Of a stretch of 64,000 nt of DNA, positions 36,023 to 45,549 are shown in pieces (within the stretch, counting starts at the first letter, position 1; every line of letters begins with the position of its first letter). This DNA is from Streptomyces leeuwenhoekii (lineage in GTDB: Bacteria; Actinomycetota; Actinomycetes; Streptomycetales; Streptomycetaceae). The stretch is from contig NZ_LN831790.1 in the NCBI RefSeq assembly GCF_001013905.1, positions 5,160,001 through 5,224,000 of the forward strand, written 5' to 3'. Both the position numbers and the translations under genes were made by a program. The notes under the pieces were generated by a model that made no database searches, was not told the DNA's origin, and was given only the letters and a program-made list of their open reading frames with translations.

Positions 36023-36729
36023 CGCAGACCACCTCCGGCCCCCGCGGGCTGGGCCGCGACCTTCTCCGCCGCGGGCGCGGGCGCCTTGCCCACGCCCGCC
36101 TTCAGCCGCTTCTCCAGACCGCGCATCATCCGCGTCAGCAGGAAGGCGAGCACGAAGTAGACGAGCAGTACGTACGTGTAGATCTCGGCGCTCTCCTGGA
36201 GCGCGAGGCGCACCAGGTTGCCGCTGAACGCCAGATCGCCCATGCCCATGATCGACACCAGGGCGGTGCCCTTGAGCAGCTCGATCAGCAGGTTGGAGAA
36301 GGGCGGGATCATCTCCGGCACCGCCTGCGGCAGCAGGATCAGCCGCATCCGCTGCCAGGGCGTGAAGCTGAGCGCGATCCCGCCCTCCTGCTGCGCCGGA
36401 TCGATCGCCCCGAGGGCGCCGCGCACGATCTCCGCGCCGTACGCCCCGTAGGTCAGCCCCAGCGCGAGGGTGCCCGCCCACAGCGGCACGAGCTGCCAGC
36501 CGAAGGCCGGCGGCAGCACGAAGAACACCCAGAAGATCATGACCAGCGCGGAGGTGCCGCGGAACACCTCGGTGTAGAGGCCCGCCAGGAAGCGGACGAT
36601 CCACAGCCGGTGGGTGCGCGCGATGCCGGCCACGAAGGAGACCGCCGTCGCCAGCAGCGCGCTGAGGACGAGCAGCTGGATCGTGACCCAGACGCCCTGG
36701 AGTACCAGTTCCCACAGTCCGGAGGTCAT
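36019..36729 (-). CDS. ehuC: ABC transporter permease, EhuC-like
   Basis: 236 residues, ATG 36729 overlapping the binding-protein stop as ATGA. Five hydrophobic helices, VFRGTSALVMIFWVFFVLP and the coupling loop QRMRLILLPQAVPEMIPP. A basic Ala/Pro-rich tail of ~30 residues ends the protein. Confidence 0.85.
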   Translation of the reverse strand: MTSGLWELVLQGVWVTIQLLVLSALLATAVSFVAGIARTHRLWIVRFLAGLYTEVFRGTSALVMIFWVFFVLPPAFGWQLVPLWAGTLALGLTYGAYGAEIVRGALGAIDPAQQEGGIALSFTPWQRMRLILLPQAVPEMIPPFSNLLIELLKGTALVSIMGMGDLAFSGNLVRLALQESAEIYTYVLLVYFVLAFLLTRMMRGLEKRLKAGVGKAPAPAAEKVAAQPAGAGGGLR

Positions 36730-37670
36730 CCGCCGCACAGCTCCTTCGCGGTCAGATCGGTCATCTCCGCCTCGGTGAACCCGAACGGCCGCAGGATGCG
36801 CAGCAGCTCCCCGCTCCTCTTCAGCTCGTGCAGCTCGGCGTTGAAGGCGTCCCGCAGCGCGGTCTCGGTGCGCCGGAAGGCGAAACCGCCCCCGTCGATG
36901 TGCGGCTTGCCGTCGACGAGCGGCGTGAACGGCTCGGTCACCTCCGCCTTCGCCGACTTCTTCACCACCTCGCGGGTGGTCAGCGCGGTACCGGCGAAGA
37001 CGTCGACGCGCCCGGCCTCCACGGCGTTCAGCCCGGCCACCTGGTCCGGGACGATGAGGATGTCGCCCTCCTCGTACCCGGCCTCCACCGCGTACTGGAT
37101 CTCGGCGTACCCGGTGCCGGTCGCGAACTTCGCCTTCTTCTCCACCACGTCCCGGTAGTCGTGCAGGCCGAGGGGGTTGCCCTTGCGCACGATGAAGGAG
37201 TCGAGCATCTGGTAGTCCGGGTCGGAGAAGACGACCTGCTCACAGCGCTCGGGGTTGATGTACATCCCCGCGGCGACCACGTCGAACTGCTGCGAGTTCA
37301 GCCCCGGGATGAGGGAGCCGAACTCGGTCGGCACCGGCTGGACCCGGTCCACCCCGAGCCGCTTGAAGATCACCCGCGCCAGCTCCGGCGCCTCACCGGT
37401 CAGCCGGCCGTCCTTGTCGATGTACCCGAAGGGGATCTCCCCGGCGATCCCGAGCCGGACGACGCCCTGGGCCCGCAGCCGGTCCAGGAGATCACCGCCG
37501 TCCGTGCCCGAAGCCGTGGCCACCCGGGAGCAGCCCGCGGCCCCCAGCGCGCCGAGCGCCGCGACCCCCGCGAGCAGCGACCGGCGGGTGGGCCCGGACC
37601 GGGGACCGCCTCTGACGGCCGGTGACGTTCTGTGTGGTGCAGCCATGGGCGCGCGGCTACCCGAAGGCAT
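36726..37670 (-). CDS. ehuB: Extracellular solute-binding lipoprotein, EhuB-like
   Basis: 314 residues from ATG 37670; ATG 37646 (306 aa) is equally possible and neither has a clear ribosome site. Signal region RRSLLAGVAALGALGAAGCS has a twin-Arg start and a lipobox Cys, so a lipoprotein probably exported through Tat. The SBP family 3 fold follows (LRAQGVVRLGIAGEIPFGYID, FDVVAAGMYINPERCEQVVF). First gene of an operon of four overlapping genes for uptake of ectoine or a polar amino acid. Confidence 0.85.
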   Translation of the reverse strand: MPSGSRAPMAAPHRTSPAVRGGPRSGPTRRSLLAGVAALGALGAAGCSRVATASGTDGGDLLDRLRAQGVVRLGIAGEIPFGYIDKDGRLTGEAPELARVIFKRLGVDRVQPVPTEFGSLIPGLNSQQFDVVAAGMYINPERCEQVVFSDPDYQMLDSFIVRKGNPLGLHDYRDVVEKKAKFATGTGYAEIQYAVEAGYEEGDILIVPDQVAGLNAVEAGRVDVFAGTALTTREVVKKSAKAEVTEPFTPLVDGKPHIDGGGFAFRRTETALRDAFNAELHELKRSGELLRILRPFGFTEAEMTDLTAKELCGG

Positions 37671-38058
37671 ACGAGTTATTCAGATTTTTTTCGGCCGCGT
37701 ATGCCGCCCGGCCCGGGCCGCCGCCACGAGCCGCGTCCCGGTGGACGCCCCGCCCGCGTCCCGGGCCGCCGGTGTCCGGGCCCGTACCCGCCCTGCTGCC
37801 GACCACGATCGGCGGCGGGGCGCCCCAGCGCCCAGAGCGCCAGGAACTCCCGCGACCGTGCGGCCAGTTGGTCCCACCCGGGCCGCGCCCGGCGGTGATC
37901 TCGGCCAACCAAGTGACGGTGGGGGCGGTCCGCCGCGGACGGGGTACCCGTGCGGTGGGGCCGTGCCGGGCGCCGCTCGCCACGGCGGCGCGCCGCGGTC
38001 CCGCACCGCCGGACGTACCGGACGTGCCGGACGAGGAAGAGCAGCAGGAAGGGTGGAC
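37671..38058. other. Divergent intergenic region
   Basis: 388 bp between the ehuB-like gene and the racemase-family gene. An AT-rich patch with seven consecutive T (37684-37690) sits close to the ehuB start and is the only promoter-like spot. The rest is GC-rich and open in several frames, but none is supported as a gene. Confidence 0.5.
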
Positions 38059-38772
38059 ATGACAGCACTGGGATTCCTCTGCCCGAGCCACTCCGCCGAG
38101 GACGACTATCCCCGCATCGAGCAGCTACTGGGCAGCGACGTCCGGGTGGAGCTGGTGCACACCGACGCAGGCGAGGACGCGCGGCGGACGGACGCGCTCG
38201 GCCGGCTGGGTACGCCGGAGCGGCTCGCGGCGGCTGCGCAGGAGCTGCGGCACGCGGGCGCGGATGCCGTGGTGTGGGCGTGCGCCGACGGCAGTTTCGG
38301 CTACGGCTGGGAGGGCGCCCACGAGCAGGTCCGCTCCCTGGCCCGTACGGCCGGCATGCCCGCCTCCTCCACCGCCTTCGCCTTCGTGCACGCGATCCGG
38401 GAGCTCGGTGTGGGCCGGGTCGCCGTCGGCGCCGCCTGCCCGGAGGACGTCACCACCCTCTTCGCGGACTTCCTGCGCGCGGACGGCATCGAGGTCGTCG
38501 GCGTCCACAGCGCCGTGGGCGGCGCCCCGGACGAGGCGGCGGTGCTGTCCCTGGCCCGGTCCGCCGACCGCCCCGAGGCCGAGGCGGTCCTGCTGCCCGA
38601 CACGGCGCTGCGCACCGCGGCCCACGTCCCCGCCCTGGAGAAGGAGCTCGGCAAGCCGGTCCTCACCGCCAGCCAGGTCACCGTCTGGGAGGCGCTGCGC
38701 CTGGCCGACCGCCGGGTGAACGCGCCGGAACTGGGGGCGCTGTTCACCCGGGAGCCGGTCGTGCAGGCCTGA
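38059..38772 (+). CDS. Asp/Glu racemase - maleate isomerase family protein, EutA-like
   Basis: 237 residues, ATG 38059 with GGAAGGG upstream. First catalytic Cys region [13 protein letters not shown] is intact. The second, usually SCTALRT in this family, reads LLPDTALRT, so Asp replaces the Cys. The fold is otherwise complete ([16 protein letters not shown]). EutA-like proteins occur with Ehu ectoine transporters, and this gene is divergent from one, so a role in ectoine or amino-acid catabolism is plausible. The missing Cys argues against classical racemase or isomerase chemistry. Confidence 0.75.
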   Translation: MTALGFLCPSHSAEDDYPRIEQLLGSDVRVELVHTDAGEDARRTDALGRLGTPERLAAAAQELRHAGADAVVWACADGSFGYGWEGAHEQVRSLARTAGMPASSTAFAFVHAIRELGVGRVAVGAACPEDVTTLFADFLRADGIEVVGVHSAVGGAPDEAAVLSLARSADRPEAEAVLLPDTALRTAAHVPALEKELGKPVLTASQVTVWEALRLADRRVNAPELGALFTREPVVQA

Positions 38773-38829
38773 GACCCGGAGCCGGGGTCGTGCCCGCGAT
38801 CGAGGGGCACGACAAGCGGCACGGAACGC

Positions 38830-38867
38830 GAGAGGCCCGGTCCCGCCGAAGCGGGGCCGGGCTTCTC
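38830..38867. terminator. Hairpin terminator next to the tRNA-Gly-like gene
   Basis: A 17-bp stem (GAGAGGCCCGGTCCCGC with its partner, two G-T pairs) and CGAA loop, 5 nt from the 3' end of the tRNA-like gene. Same style as the terminators after the three tRNA-Lys genes. Confidence 0.8.
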
Positions 38868-38872
38868 ATGAG

Positions 38873-38942
38873 AGCGCCGGGCAGGCCTTGCACCTGCATC
38901 TCCCCGCAGGAAGCGGGGCGTCTTTCCTTGGACCACCAACGC
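38873..38942 (-). tRNA. Divergent tRNA-Gly (UCC)-like gene
   Basis: 70 nt, no CCA. It folds as a cloverleaf: acceptor GCGTTGG/CCGGCGC (two G-T pairs), U8, a 3-bp D stem with A14, G18G19 and A21, anticodon stem CCCCG/CGGGG with loop CTTCCTG (anticodon TCC), a 4-nt variable loop, and T stem GCAGG/CCTGC. The T loop is TGCAAGG instead of TTC-type. Discriminator U73, G1-C72, C2-G71 and C35 C36 are the known bacterial glycyl-tRNA synthetase identity elements, all kept. The terminator right after it supports expression. Possibly a special-purpose tRNA-Gly. Confidence 0.72.
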
Positions 38943-39120
38943 AGTGCCGGTTCTTCGGAGTTGCTCCGTCGACCAGCGCATGATGATCGTACCGCAGCTC
39001 CGCCCGGCACGCACAATCGCGCCCGCGGCGCGACGGCCACCGGCATCAGGCGGCCGGATTGCCGGGACCGGTCCGCCGAACCGGACCGCTCCGGAAGGGG
39101 GAGGGGCCGCTCCGGGCTCG

Positions 39121-39154
39121 GGGGAATAACCGGAGAGCGTCTCCTGTTATCCCC
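39121..39154. promoter_or_regulatory. Hairpin/palindrome before the LLM oxidoreductase
   Basis: GGGGAATAAC-CGGAGA-GCG-TCTCCT-GTTATCCCC: nearly perfect 15-bp arms with one bulge. It lies 35 bp before the GTG start and just before the AGGAGG site, in the rare AT-containing part of the region. Could be an operator or a leader hairpin. Confidence 0.45.
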
Positions 39155-39188
39155 GGCGAACGTCGTACGAATCAGGAGGCACCCCACC

Positions 39189-40289
39189 GTGGCCGCAGAC
39201 GCCGTAGAGGAGATCCGGGGCACGACACAGGGCACCGCCCCCGTCCCGCTGTCCGTCCTGGACCTGGTCACCGTCGGTGCCGGCCGGACCGCCGGTGACG
39301 CCCTGCGCACCAGCGTGGACATCGCGCGTCTGGCGGAGGCCCGCGGCTTCCACCGGTACTGGGTCGCCGAGCACCACTCGATGCCCGGCGTGGCCTCGTC
39401 CTCGCCGGCCGTGATCCTGGCCTACCTCGCCGCGCACACCGACCGCATCCGGCTCGGCTCGGGCGGCGTGATGCTGCCCAACCACGCCCCGCTCGTCATC
39501 GCCGAGCAGTTCGGCACGCTGGAGGCGATGGCTCCCGGGCGGATCGACCTCGGCCTCGGCCGGGCGCCCGGCACGGACGGCGCCACCGCCGCCGCCCTGC
39601 GCCGCACCGAGCGGCTCCACGAGGGGGCCGACGACTTCCCGCAGCAACTGGTGGAGCTGACCCGGTTCCTCGACGACGAGTTCCCCGACGGGCACCCCTA
39701 CCGCCGCATCCACGCCGTCCCCGGCCCGGTGCAGGCGACCTCCCCGGGCGGCGTGCAGTCGCCGCACCGCCCGCCGATCTGGCTGCTCGGCTCCTCCGGG
39801 TTCAGCGCCCGCCTGGCCGGCGCCCTCGGCCTGCCCTTCGCCTTCGCCCACCACTTCTCGGCGCAGAACACGATCCCGGCGCTCGACCTGTACCGGGAGT
39901 CCTTCCGCCCGAGCGAGGTCCTCGACGAGCCGTACGCGCTCATCGGTGTCGCCGCCCTCGCCGCCGACGAGGAGAAGGAGGCCCGGCGGCAGGTGATGGC
40001 CGCCGCGCTGAACATGGTCCGGCTGCGCACCGGCCGCCCCGGGCTCGTGCCGACGCCGGAGGAGGCGGAGGCGTACGACTTCAGCCCGATGGAGCGCGAG
40101 TTCGTCGACTCCTGGAACGCCAACGTCATCCACGGCACCGCCGACGAGGTCCGCACCGGCCTGGACGACCTGCACAAGCGCACCGGTGCCGACGAGCTGA
40201 TGATCACCGCCAACGCGCACAGCGGCGAGGTGCGCCTGCGCTCCTACGAGCTGATCGCCGACGCCTACGGCTTCGCGACGCCCGCCTGA
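39189..40289 (+). CDS. LLM-class flavin oxidoreductase (luciferase-like monooxygenase)
   Basis: 366 residues from GTG 39189, AGGAGG about 10 nt upstream. Bacterial luciferase-like signatures: [53 protein letters not shown], and [20 protein letters not shown]. This group uses FMN or FMNH2; substrate unknown. Its end overlaps the convergent GGDEF-EAL gene by 25 bp. Confidence 0.88.
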   Translation: MAADAVEEIRGTTQGTAPVPLSVLDLVTVGAGRTAGDALRTSVDIARLAEARGFHRYWVAEHHSMPGVASSSPAVILAYLAAHTDRIRLGSGGVMLPNHAPLVIAEQFGTLEAMAPGRIDLGLGRAPGTDGATAAALRRTERLHEGADDFPQQLVELTRFLDDEFPDGHPYRRIHAVPGPVQATSPGGVQSPHRPPIWLLGSSGFSARLAGALGLPFAFAHHFSAQNTIPALDLYRESFRPSEVLDEPYALIGVAALAADEEKEARRQVMAAALNMVRLRTGRPGLVPTPEEAEAYDFSPMEREFVDSWNANVIHGTADEVRTGLDDLHKRTGADELMITANAHSGEVRLRSYELIADAYGFATPA

Positions 40290-42400
40290 ACGCCGGCCCC
40301 GGGTGAGCCCAGCAGCTCGGAGATGCGGTCCGGCGGCACCGGGCGGGAGTACAGCCAGCCCTGACCGGTGTCGCAGCCGATCCGGCGCAGGCGCGCGGCC
40401 TGCGCCGAGGTCTCCACGCACTCGGCGGTGACGGTCAGGCCGAGCCGGTGGGCGAGCTGGACCATCGCCTCGACGATCACCTCGTCGGCGGCGGCGTCGC
40501 GTCCCCCGGCCCCGGGGTCCCCGTACGTCCGGCCGTTCCCGCCGTTCTCGTGAGTCTCGTGGTTCTCGCGGCTCCCGCCGTTGTCGTGCCTTTCCCGGGG
40601 CTCGTACTGGAAGCCGCGGACGAAGGAGCCGTCCAGCTTCAGGACGGACACCGGCAGGCGGCTGAGGTAGGCGAGATTGGAGTAGCCGGTGCCGAAGTCG
40701 TCGATGGCGATCCGCACGCCCATGTCGCTGAGCGCCTTCAGCGCCTGCAACGGCCGGCCCGCCGAGCCCATCACCGCCGACTCCGTCAGCTCGAGCTGGA
40801 GCAGGTGCGGCGCGAGCCCCGTCTCGGCGAGCGTGGCGGCCACGTCGGCCACCAGATCGGAGTCCCAGACCTGACGGACGGCCACGTTGACGCTGACGAA
40901 GATCGGTGGCTCCTCCGGGTGGTCCAGCTCCCAGCGGCGGGCCTGCCGGCAGGCCGTACGCAGCACCCAGCGGCCCAGCGGGACGATGGAACCGTCCTCC
41001 TCGGCCAATGTGATGAACCGATTCGGCGCCAGTACGCCGAACTGAGGATGCTTCCAGCGGATCAGCGCCTCGACGCCGTGCACCCGGCCGTCCTCCATGC
41101 CCACCAGCGGCTGGTACTCCAGGGCGAACTCGCCGCGCTCGATGGCCGGGCGGAGCGTGGAGGCGAGCGCCTGCCGGGTCATGCGGTGGGCGTTGCGCTC
41201 GGGGTCGAACAGCGTCCAGCGGGCCTTGCCGTCCGCCTTCGCCCAGTACAGGGTCGTGTCGGCGGCCTGCATCAGCGCGGTGGCGGTCGTCCCGGCGGCG
41301 TGGCGCTCCACGACGCCGATCGACGCCGAGACCGACAGGCGCCGGCCCGACAGGTCGAACGGCGCCTGAAGGGCCGTCAGCACGGACTCGGCGAGCTCGG
41401 CGAGCTGCTCGGTGCCGGTGGAGTCCTCGACCAGGAGGGCGAATTCGTCACCGCCCAGCCGGGCCACCAGCGGCGTGCCGGCCCGGCCGCCGCCGGACTC
41501 CTCGGCGCAGCGCGTGAGGCGCTCGGCGACGGAGGCCAGCAGCAGGTCCCCGACACGGTGCCCGAGGGTGTCGTTGACGGCCTTGAAGCCGTCCAGGTCC
41601 AGGTAGCACAGGCCGATCCGGCCGGTCCCGCCGCGCTCGTACGACTCCGCCTGCAGCGCGGCCTGCACACGTTCGAAGAACAGGGTGCGGTTGGGCAGCC
41701 GGGTCACCGGGTCGTGCATCTGCAGATGGCGCAGCCGCGCCTGGAGTTCGTGGCGGGCGCTGATGTCGGCCACGGACAGCAGCAGTCCGGGGGTGTCCGG
41801 CGCCAGGGGGGCCACGGTGACCTGGGCCCACAGGGACCGGCCGTCGGGGCGTTTCAGCCGGCGTGTGCAGCGCAGCCTGCGCTGTGCGCCGCGCAGCACC
41901 TCGCGGTAGGTCTGCCAGATACGGGCGTCGGAGGCGAGGTCCACCAGATCGGCGGCGGCGCGGCCGGTCAGCGCCTCCGGCGCGGCTCCGAACAGTGCGG
42001 CCAGGGCCTCATTGGCGTCCACGACCAGCCCCTCGGTGTCGACGAGGGCCATGGCGAGCGGGGCGGCGGCGAAGGCGGAGCGGTAAGGGGGCGGCCCGGC
42101 GGCGGGAGGGCCGTCGGGCGGCGGCGCGCCGGCCGGGGGATCGGGGGCGGGCGGCTCGGTGGCGGGGACGGGGGCCGGTGCCCCGGTGCCGGCGGCGGGG
42201 ACCTCGTGGGCCGGTGACCCGGTCGCGACGGCGCCGAAGGCGAGCGGGCCGCCGCCTAGGGCACCGCGGGCGAACGGCTCCGCGCCGGGGCTGTCGTACA
42301 TCGGCGGCTCGGTACCCGGAGCCGCACTGATGTCACTGTCTGTGACGGCGGACCGGATGAGGTCTGCCGCGGGCGTCGGCCCTTCGGACGTTCCGCTCAC
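40265..42400 (-). CDS. PAS-GGDEF-EAL cyclic-di-GMP turnover protein
   Basis: 711 residues from GTG 42400 (GGGAG 6 nt upstream). A Pro/Ala-rich N-terminal ~100 residues, PAS domain (~110-230), GGDEF domain with intact [11 protein letters not shown] and no RxxD inhibitory site, and EAL domain with [34 protein letters not shown] and AECVE. Both active sites look intact, so it may make and degrade c-di-GMP. It is soluble, like streptomycete RmdA/CdgA types. Odd feature: a ~35-residue Asn/Glu/Gly-rich insert after [10 protein letters not shown] in the EAL domain. Confidence 0.9.
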   Translation of the reverse strand: MSGTSEGPTPAADLIRSAVTDSDISAAPGTEPPMYDSPGAEPFARGALGGGPLAFGAVATGSPAHEVPAAGTGAPAPVPATEPPAPDPPAGAPPPDGPPAAGPPPYRSAFAAAPLAMALVDTEGLVVDANEALAALFGAAPEALTGRAAADLVDLASDARIWQTYREVLRGAQRRLRCTRRLKRPDGRSLWAQVTVAPLAPDTPGLLLSVADISARHELQARLRHLQMHDPVTRLPNRTLFFERVQAALQAESYERGGTGRIGLCYLDLDGFKAVNDTLGHRVGDLLLASVAERLTRCAEESGGGRAGTPLVARLGGDEFALLVEDSTGTEQLAELAESVLTALQAPFDLSGRRLSVSASIGVVERHAAGTTATALMQAADTTLYWAKADGKARWTLFDPERNAHRMTRQALASTLRPAIERGEFALEYQPLVGMEDGRVHGVEALIRWKHPQFGVLAPNRFITLAEEDGSIVPLGRWVLRTACRQARRWELDHPEEPPIFVSVNVAVRQVWDSDLVADVAATLAETGLAPHLLQLELTESAVMGSAGRPLQALKALSDMGVRIAIDDFGTGYSNLAYLSRLPVSVLKLDGSFVRGFQYEPRERHDNGGSRENHETHENGGNGRTYGDPGAGGRDAAADEVIVEAMVQLAHRLGLTVTAECVETSAQAARLRRIGCDTGQGWLYSRPVPPDRISELLGSPGAGVQAGVAKP

Positions 42401-42726
42401 CGCTCGCTCCCGCAGTGCACTCGATCTCTGTCCGTGCAGGAAAGTGTGCCGATCATAGAGGCTGGCCCCAGGCCCTTCCAGCCGCGCGTCGGCGTCCGGT
42501 TGCCGCCCGCCCGCCCCGGCAGATCGTTTCTGCGCACACCTGGACGGGTTCTTCGCCCCTCCGACCAGTTGTGACGTTCCGTGAGTGACCTTGGGCGTCT
42601 CCGGATCATCTGCTGCGCCGGAAAGTCCGGTCCACTCACCCGTCCGGTGCAGGCGAACAGGGCGTAGTACGACAAACACACACAAGCTGGGTGCGGTGTC
42701 CCCGCGAACCCCACCCGGAGGTCCCT
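42401..42726. other. Divergent promoter region, GGDEF-EAL and metalloprotease genes
   Basis: 326 bp. The GTG of the metalloprotease has GGAGG 6 nt upstream. A moderately AT-richer stretch with ACAAACACACACAAG near 42670-42690 is the likeliest promoter leader. No further gene is supported. Confidence 0.5.
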
Positions 42727-44052
42727 GTGCCGCGCCCGTTCCCCCTGAGGCGACTTCCCCATGGGGCCCTCGCGGGGCTCCGGGCGGGGCGGCGCCGGGC
42801 CGGAACGCGGCCCCGGCTGCGCAGGGCGGCGGCCATGTGCACCACCATGGCGGCGCTGGCCGCGACCTCCCTGGTCACCGCCCCCTCGATCGCCGAGCCG
42901 TTCTCCCCGGCGCCCTGCGCTCTCGAGCGCACCACCGCACACCACTCCGAGGGCCTGGACACCTGGAACGCCGCCTATCCGCGGCCGGTCCGCCGGCTCG
43001 ACGCGGTGATGGTGTTCCTCTCCTTCCCGGACTCCCAGCCGCTGGCCAGTCCGCGCGAGCTGGCCGCCGACCACTTCCCGGCCACCACCCGCTTCTTCCA
43101 GCGGGCTTCGTACGGCACCTTCACCCTGCGCCCGCACCCGGTACGGCACTGGATCGGCATGCCGCGGCCGTCGACGGCGTACGTCATACAGCGGGACTGG
43201 CACGCCGAGCACCGGACCGCCTATCTGCGCGACGCGCTCGCCGCCGCGGACGCGCACGTCGACTTCTCCCGCTACGACATCGTGTACTTCGTCGCCGACC
43301 CGGACGCGCCCGGGGTGGACTCGGACGCGACGAAGGTGGTCAACCTGGACACCCCGCTGCGGGCCGACGGCACCGACATCCGGCGGGTGGTCACCGTCTT
43401 CGAGAACCATCCGCCGGACCGGCTGGTCCTGGCCCACGAGACCGGCCACGTCTTCGACCTGCCCGACCTCTACCACCGGCCGGTCGACGGCAAGGGCGAC
43501 TGGGACACCCATGTGGGCGACTGGGATCTGATGGGCAGTCAGTTCGGCCTGGCCCCGGATCTCTTCGGCTGGCACAAGTGGAAGCTGGGCTGGCTCCAGC
43601 CCCGGCAGGTGGTGTGCGTGGCCGGTCCGCGACCGGCCCGGCTGACGCTGGAGCCGCTGGGCGCGGGACCCGGCGTGCCGGTGGCGGGCGCCGCCGGGGT
43701 GCCGGCCTTCGGACTCGGTCGGGGCGTGAAGCTGGCGGTCGTCCGCACCGGCTTCGGCAGCGCGCTCGCCTTCGAGGTGCGCGGGCCGGTGGGCAGCGAC
43801 ACGGCGGCCTGCCGGGCGGGGGTGCTGGTGTACCGGGTGCGCAGCGGGGCCGAGTCCGGCCGCGGGCCGATCGAGGTGATCGACGCCCATCCGCGTACGG
43901 AGGCGTGCTGGGAGGACTCCGTCTATCCGCCGCTCGCGGACGCGCCCGTGGCGCTCGGCGAGAGCTTCACGGTGCCGGGGGAGAGGGTGCGGGTGGAGGT
44001 GGAGGGACGGACGGTGTCCGGCGCGTGGACGGTGCAGATCACCACCGGATGA
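42727..44052 (+). CDS. Secreted M6-like metalloprotease
   Basis: 441 residues from GTG 42727. An Arg-rich n-region and hydrophobic segment MCTTMAALAATSLVTA give an export signal. The zinc site is HETGHVFDLPDLY (HExGH), with a later DLMGSQFG Met-turn-like segment, as in immune-inhibitor-A-type peptidases. ~440 residues, shorter than full InhA, with a beta-rich C-terminal part. Acts outside the cell on proteins. Confidence 0.82.
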   Translation: MPRPFPLRRLPHGALAGLRAGRRRAGTRPRLRRAAAMCTTMAALAATSLVTAPSIAEPFSPAPCALERTTAHHSEGLDTWNAAYPRPVRRLDAVMVFLSFPDSQPLASPRELAADHFPATTRFFQRASYGTFTLRPHPVRHWIGMPRPSTAYVIQRDWHAEHRTAYLRDALAAADAHVDFSRYDIVYFVADPDAPGVDSDATKVVNLDTPLRADGTDIRRVVTVFENHPPDRLVLAHETGHVFDLPDLYHRPVDGKGDWDTHVGDWDLMGSQFGLAPDLFGWHKWKLGWLQPRQVVCVAGPRPARLTLEPLGAGPGVPVAGAAGVPAFGLGRGVKLAVVRTGFGSALAFEVRGPVGSDTAACRAGVLVYRVRSGAESGRGPIEVIDAHPRTEACWEDSVYPPLADAPVALGESFTVPGERVRVEVEGRTVSGAWTVQITTG

Positions 44053-44110
44053 CCGCCGGGCCGGGGATCACCCCTGGACGCGCCCGGTGGCATGCGTCCG
44101 CCGGGGCACG

Positions 44111-44144
44111 CGAAAGGCCCCTCGCGTGTGCGAGGGGCCTTTCG
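44111..44144. terminator. Hairpin terminator between metalloprotease and tRNA-Lys copy 3
   Basis: CGAAAGGCCCCTCGC, loop GTGT, GCGAGGGGCCTTTCG: perfect 15-bp stem, nearly the same sequence as the one at 29971. Confidence 0.85.
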
Positions 44145-44150
44145 GTGTCG

Positions 44151-44224
44151 TGCGCCGCCAGGGACTCGAACCCCGGACCCGCTGATTAAGAGTCAGCTGC
44201 TCTAACCAACTGAGCTAGCGGCGC
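44151..44224 (-). tRNA. tRNA-Lys (CUU), copy 3
   Basis: 74 nt, identical to copies 1 and 2. The first 10 nt overlap the 3' end of the upstream protein gene. Confidence 0.97.
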
Positions 44225-44805
44225 CTGCTGACGTCGTAGACCTTAGCACCCTGGTCGTCGGGAGGAGAAATCGAGATCCGCACGGCCGCCCGGGCCGCCC
44301 GCACGGCCGCCCACAGCAGGACCTCGGGGCCCGGCAGCCAGGGATGACGGGTGTCCGGCGCGACGAGCCAGCGCGAGCCGGTACGGGCGGCGGCGCCGGC
44401 GTCGTACAGGGCCGGGACGGTCACCGCGTCCCCGGTGCCGTGGCACAGCAGCGGCGGGACCGCGTCCGTCCGGCCGCCGCCCCGGCCGCGCGCGCCCCAC
44501 TCCTCCCACTCCAGCAGCGAGGGCAGCCGCTGGGCGGTGCCCGGCGCGGCGAACAGCAGCGTGCGGCCCCGGAACTCCGCCACCGGCCCCGAGCCGGGGC
44601 CCTCCTCCCACAGCCGGTCCAGCATCCGGCGCCCGAACACCGCGGGGGCGCTGACGACGTCGAAGGCGGAACCGCAGGGCAGTACCACGGGGGCGTCCGG
44701 CCGCTCCTCCCAGAGCGCGAGCGTGCTGCGCGGGTAGGTGCCCGCCGAGGCCAGCCAGGCGGCGCCGTCCGTGGTGACGTCCGAGATGTGCGGAGTGCTG
44801 CTCAT
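44215..44805 (-). CDS. Prim-Pol-like (bifunctional primase/polymerase N-domain) protein, short
   Basis: 196 residues from ATG 44805; an in-frame GTG ten codons upstream is an alternative. It resembles the N-terminal domain of actinobacterial Prim-Pol proteins (GAAWLASAGTYPRSTLALW, VVLPCGSAFDVVSAP, SRWLVAPDTRHPWLPGPEVL), but much of the active-site pattern is not evident. The reading frame ends inside tRNA-Lys copy 3, so its last codons (DVSRRR) are read from tRNA sequence. The family assignment is moderate. Confidence 0.7.
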   Translation of the reverse strand: MSSTPHISDVTTDGAAWLASAGTYPRSTLALWEERPDAPVVLPCGSAFDVVSAPAVFGRRMLDRLWEEGPGSGPVAEFRGRTLLFAAPGTAQRLPSLLEWEEWGARGRGGGRTDAVPPLLCHGTGDAVTVPALYDAGAAARTGSRWLVAPDTRHPWLPGPEVLLWAAVRAARAAVRISISPPDDQGAKVYDVSRRR

Positions 44806-44986
44806 GACTCCCAGGTCTACCGCCCGTGAGCGCACCGCTCCACACAGTTGCCGGAATTCGGGACAGGGCCCCCAGGGGTGGGGTAGCCTGCCCGCTTGGC
44901 ATATGCCTGGTCGCCGGGAAGCGACGGGCCGAAACGGCCGGGACGCATGGGACGGCGGGGACGGTCCGGACGGCGGGAACGCCTGG

Positions 44987-45352
44987 TCACACCGGGTCGG
45001 CGTGGCCCGGGCCCTCGCCGCCGCGCAGCAGGTCCCGCCCGAACTCGACCATCTTCTTGGCATAGTCCTCGGTCCAGTCGGCCCGCTCGGCGATGTCCGC
45101 CGTGGTCAGCCGGTCGAACCGCCGTGGGTCGGCGAGCTGCGCCGCCGCGATCGCCTGGAATTCCACCGCCCGGTCCGCCGCCGCGCGGAACGCCTGCGTC
45201 AGCTCGGTCGCCCGGGCCAGCAGCGCCCGGGGGTCGTCCATCGACTCCAGATCGAAGAAGTGCTCCGGGTCGGCGGCCGCCTCCGCGGGCTCGAAGAGCA
45301 GGGGCGCGGGGCGTAGCCGCGGTTCGTTGCGACGCGGCGTGGGCTCCGCCAT
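44987..45352 (-). CDS. Conserved small helical protein
   Basis: 121 residues, ATG 45352 with a very strong GGAGGAG site. Acidic N-terminus, then helices (ALLARATELTQAFRAAADRA, ADIAERADWTEDYAKKMVEF). No known domain recognised. Same strand as the upstream helicase gene but separated by ~200 bp. Confidence 0.75.
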   Translation of the reverse strand: MAEPTPRRNEPRLRPAPLLFEPAEAAADPEHFFDLESMDDPRALLARATELTQAFRAAADRAVEFQAIAAAQLADPRRFDRLTTADIAERADWTEDYAKKMVEFGRDLLRGGEGPGHADPV

Positions 45353-45549
45353 GTCTTCTCCTCCTCGTAGGGCGTGGATGACCCGCTCGGTAGGGGGCCA
45401 CCGTCCATTGTCCCGCGCCCGGGCGACGGGACCGTGGTGGTGCGGTTGCGTCCCCATGGCGCGCGAGGGCTCACGGCGGGGCGGACGGCCCGGTGTCCCG
45501 GGGGCTGTGCGGGCCGTCCGGCGCGGCGCGCGGGGGCGCGGCGCGGCGG

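Noticed and set aside
37622..38062. 146-codon plus-strand frame in the ehuB-racemase gap
   Set aside because: Several overlapping frames are equally open on both strands; Arg/Pro-rich with no ribosome site.
42397..43890. 497-codon minus-strand open frame
   Set aside because: Antisense to the metalloprotease, whose HExGH site and ribosome site are on the plus strand.
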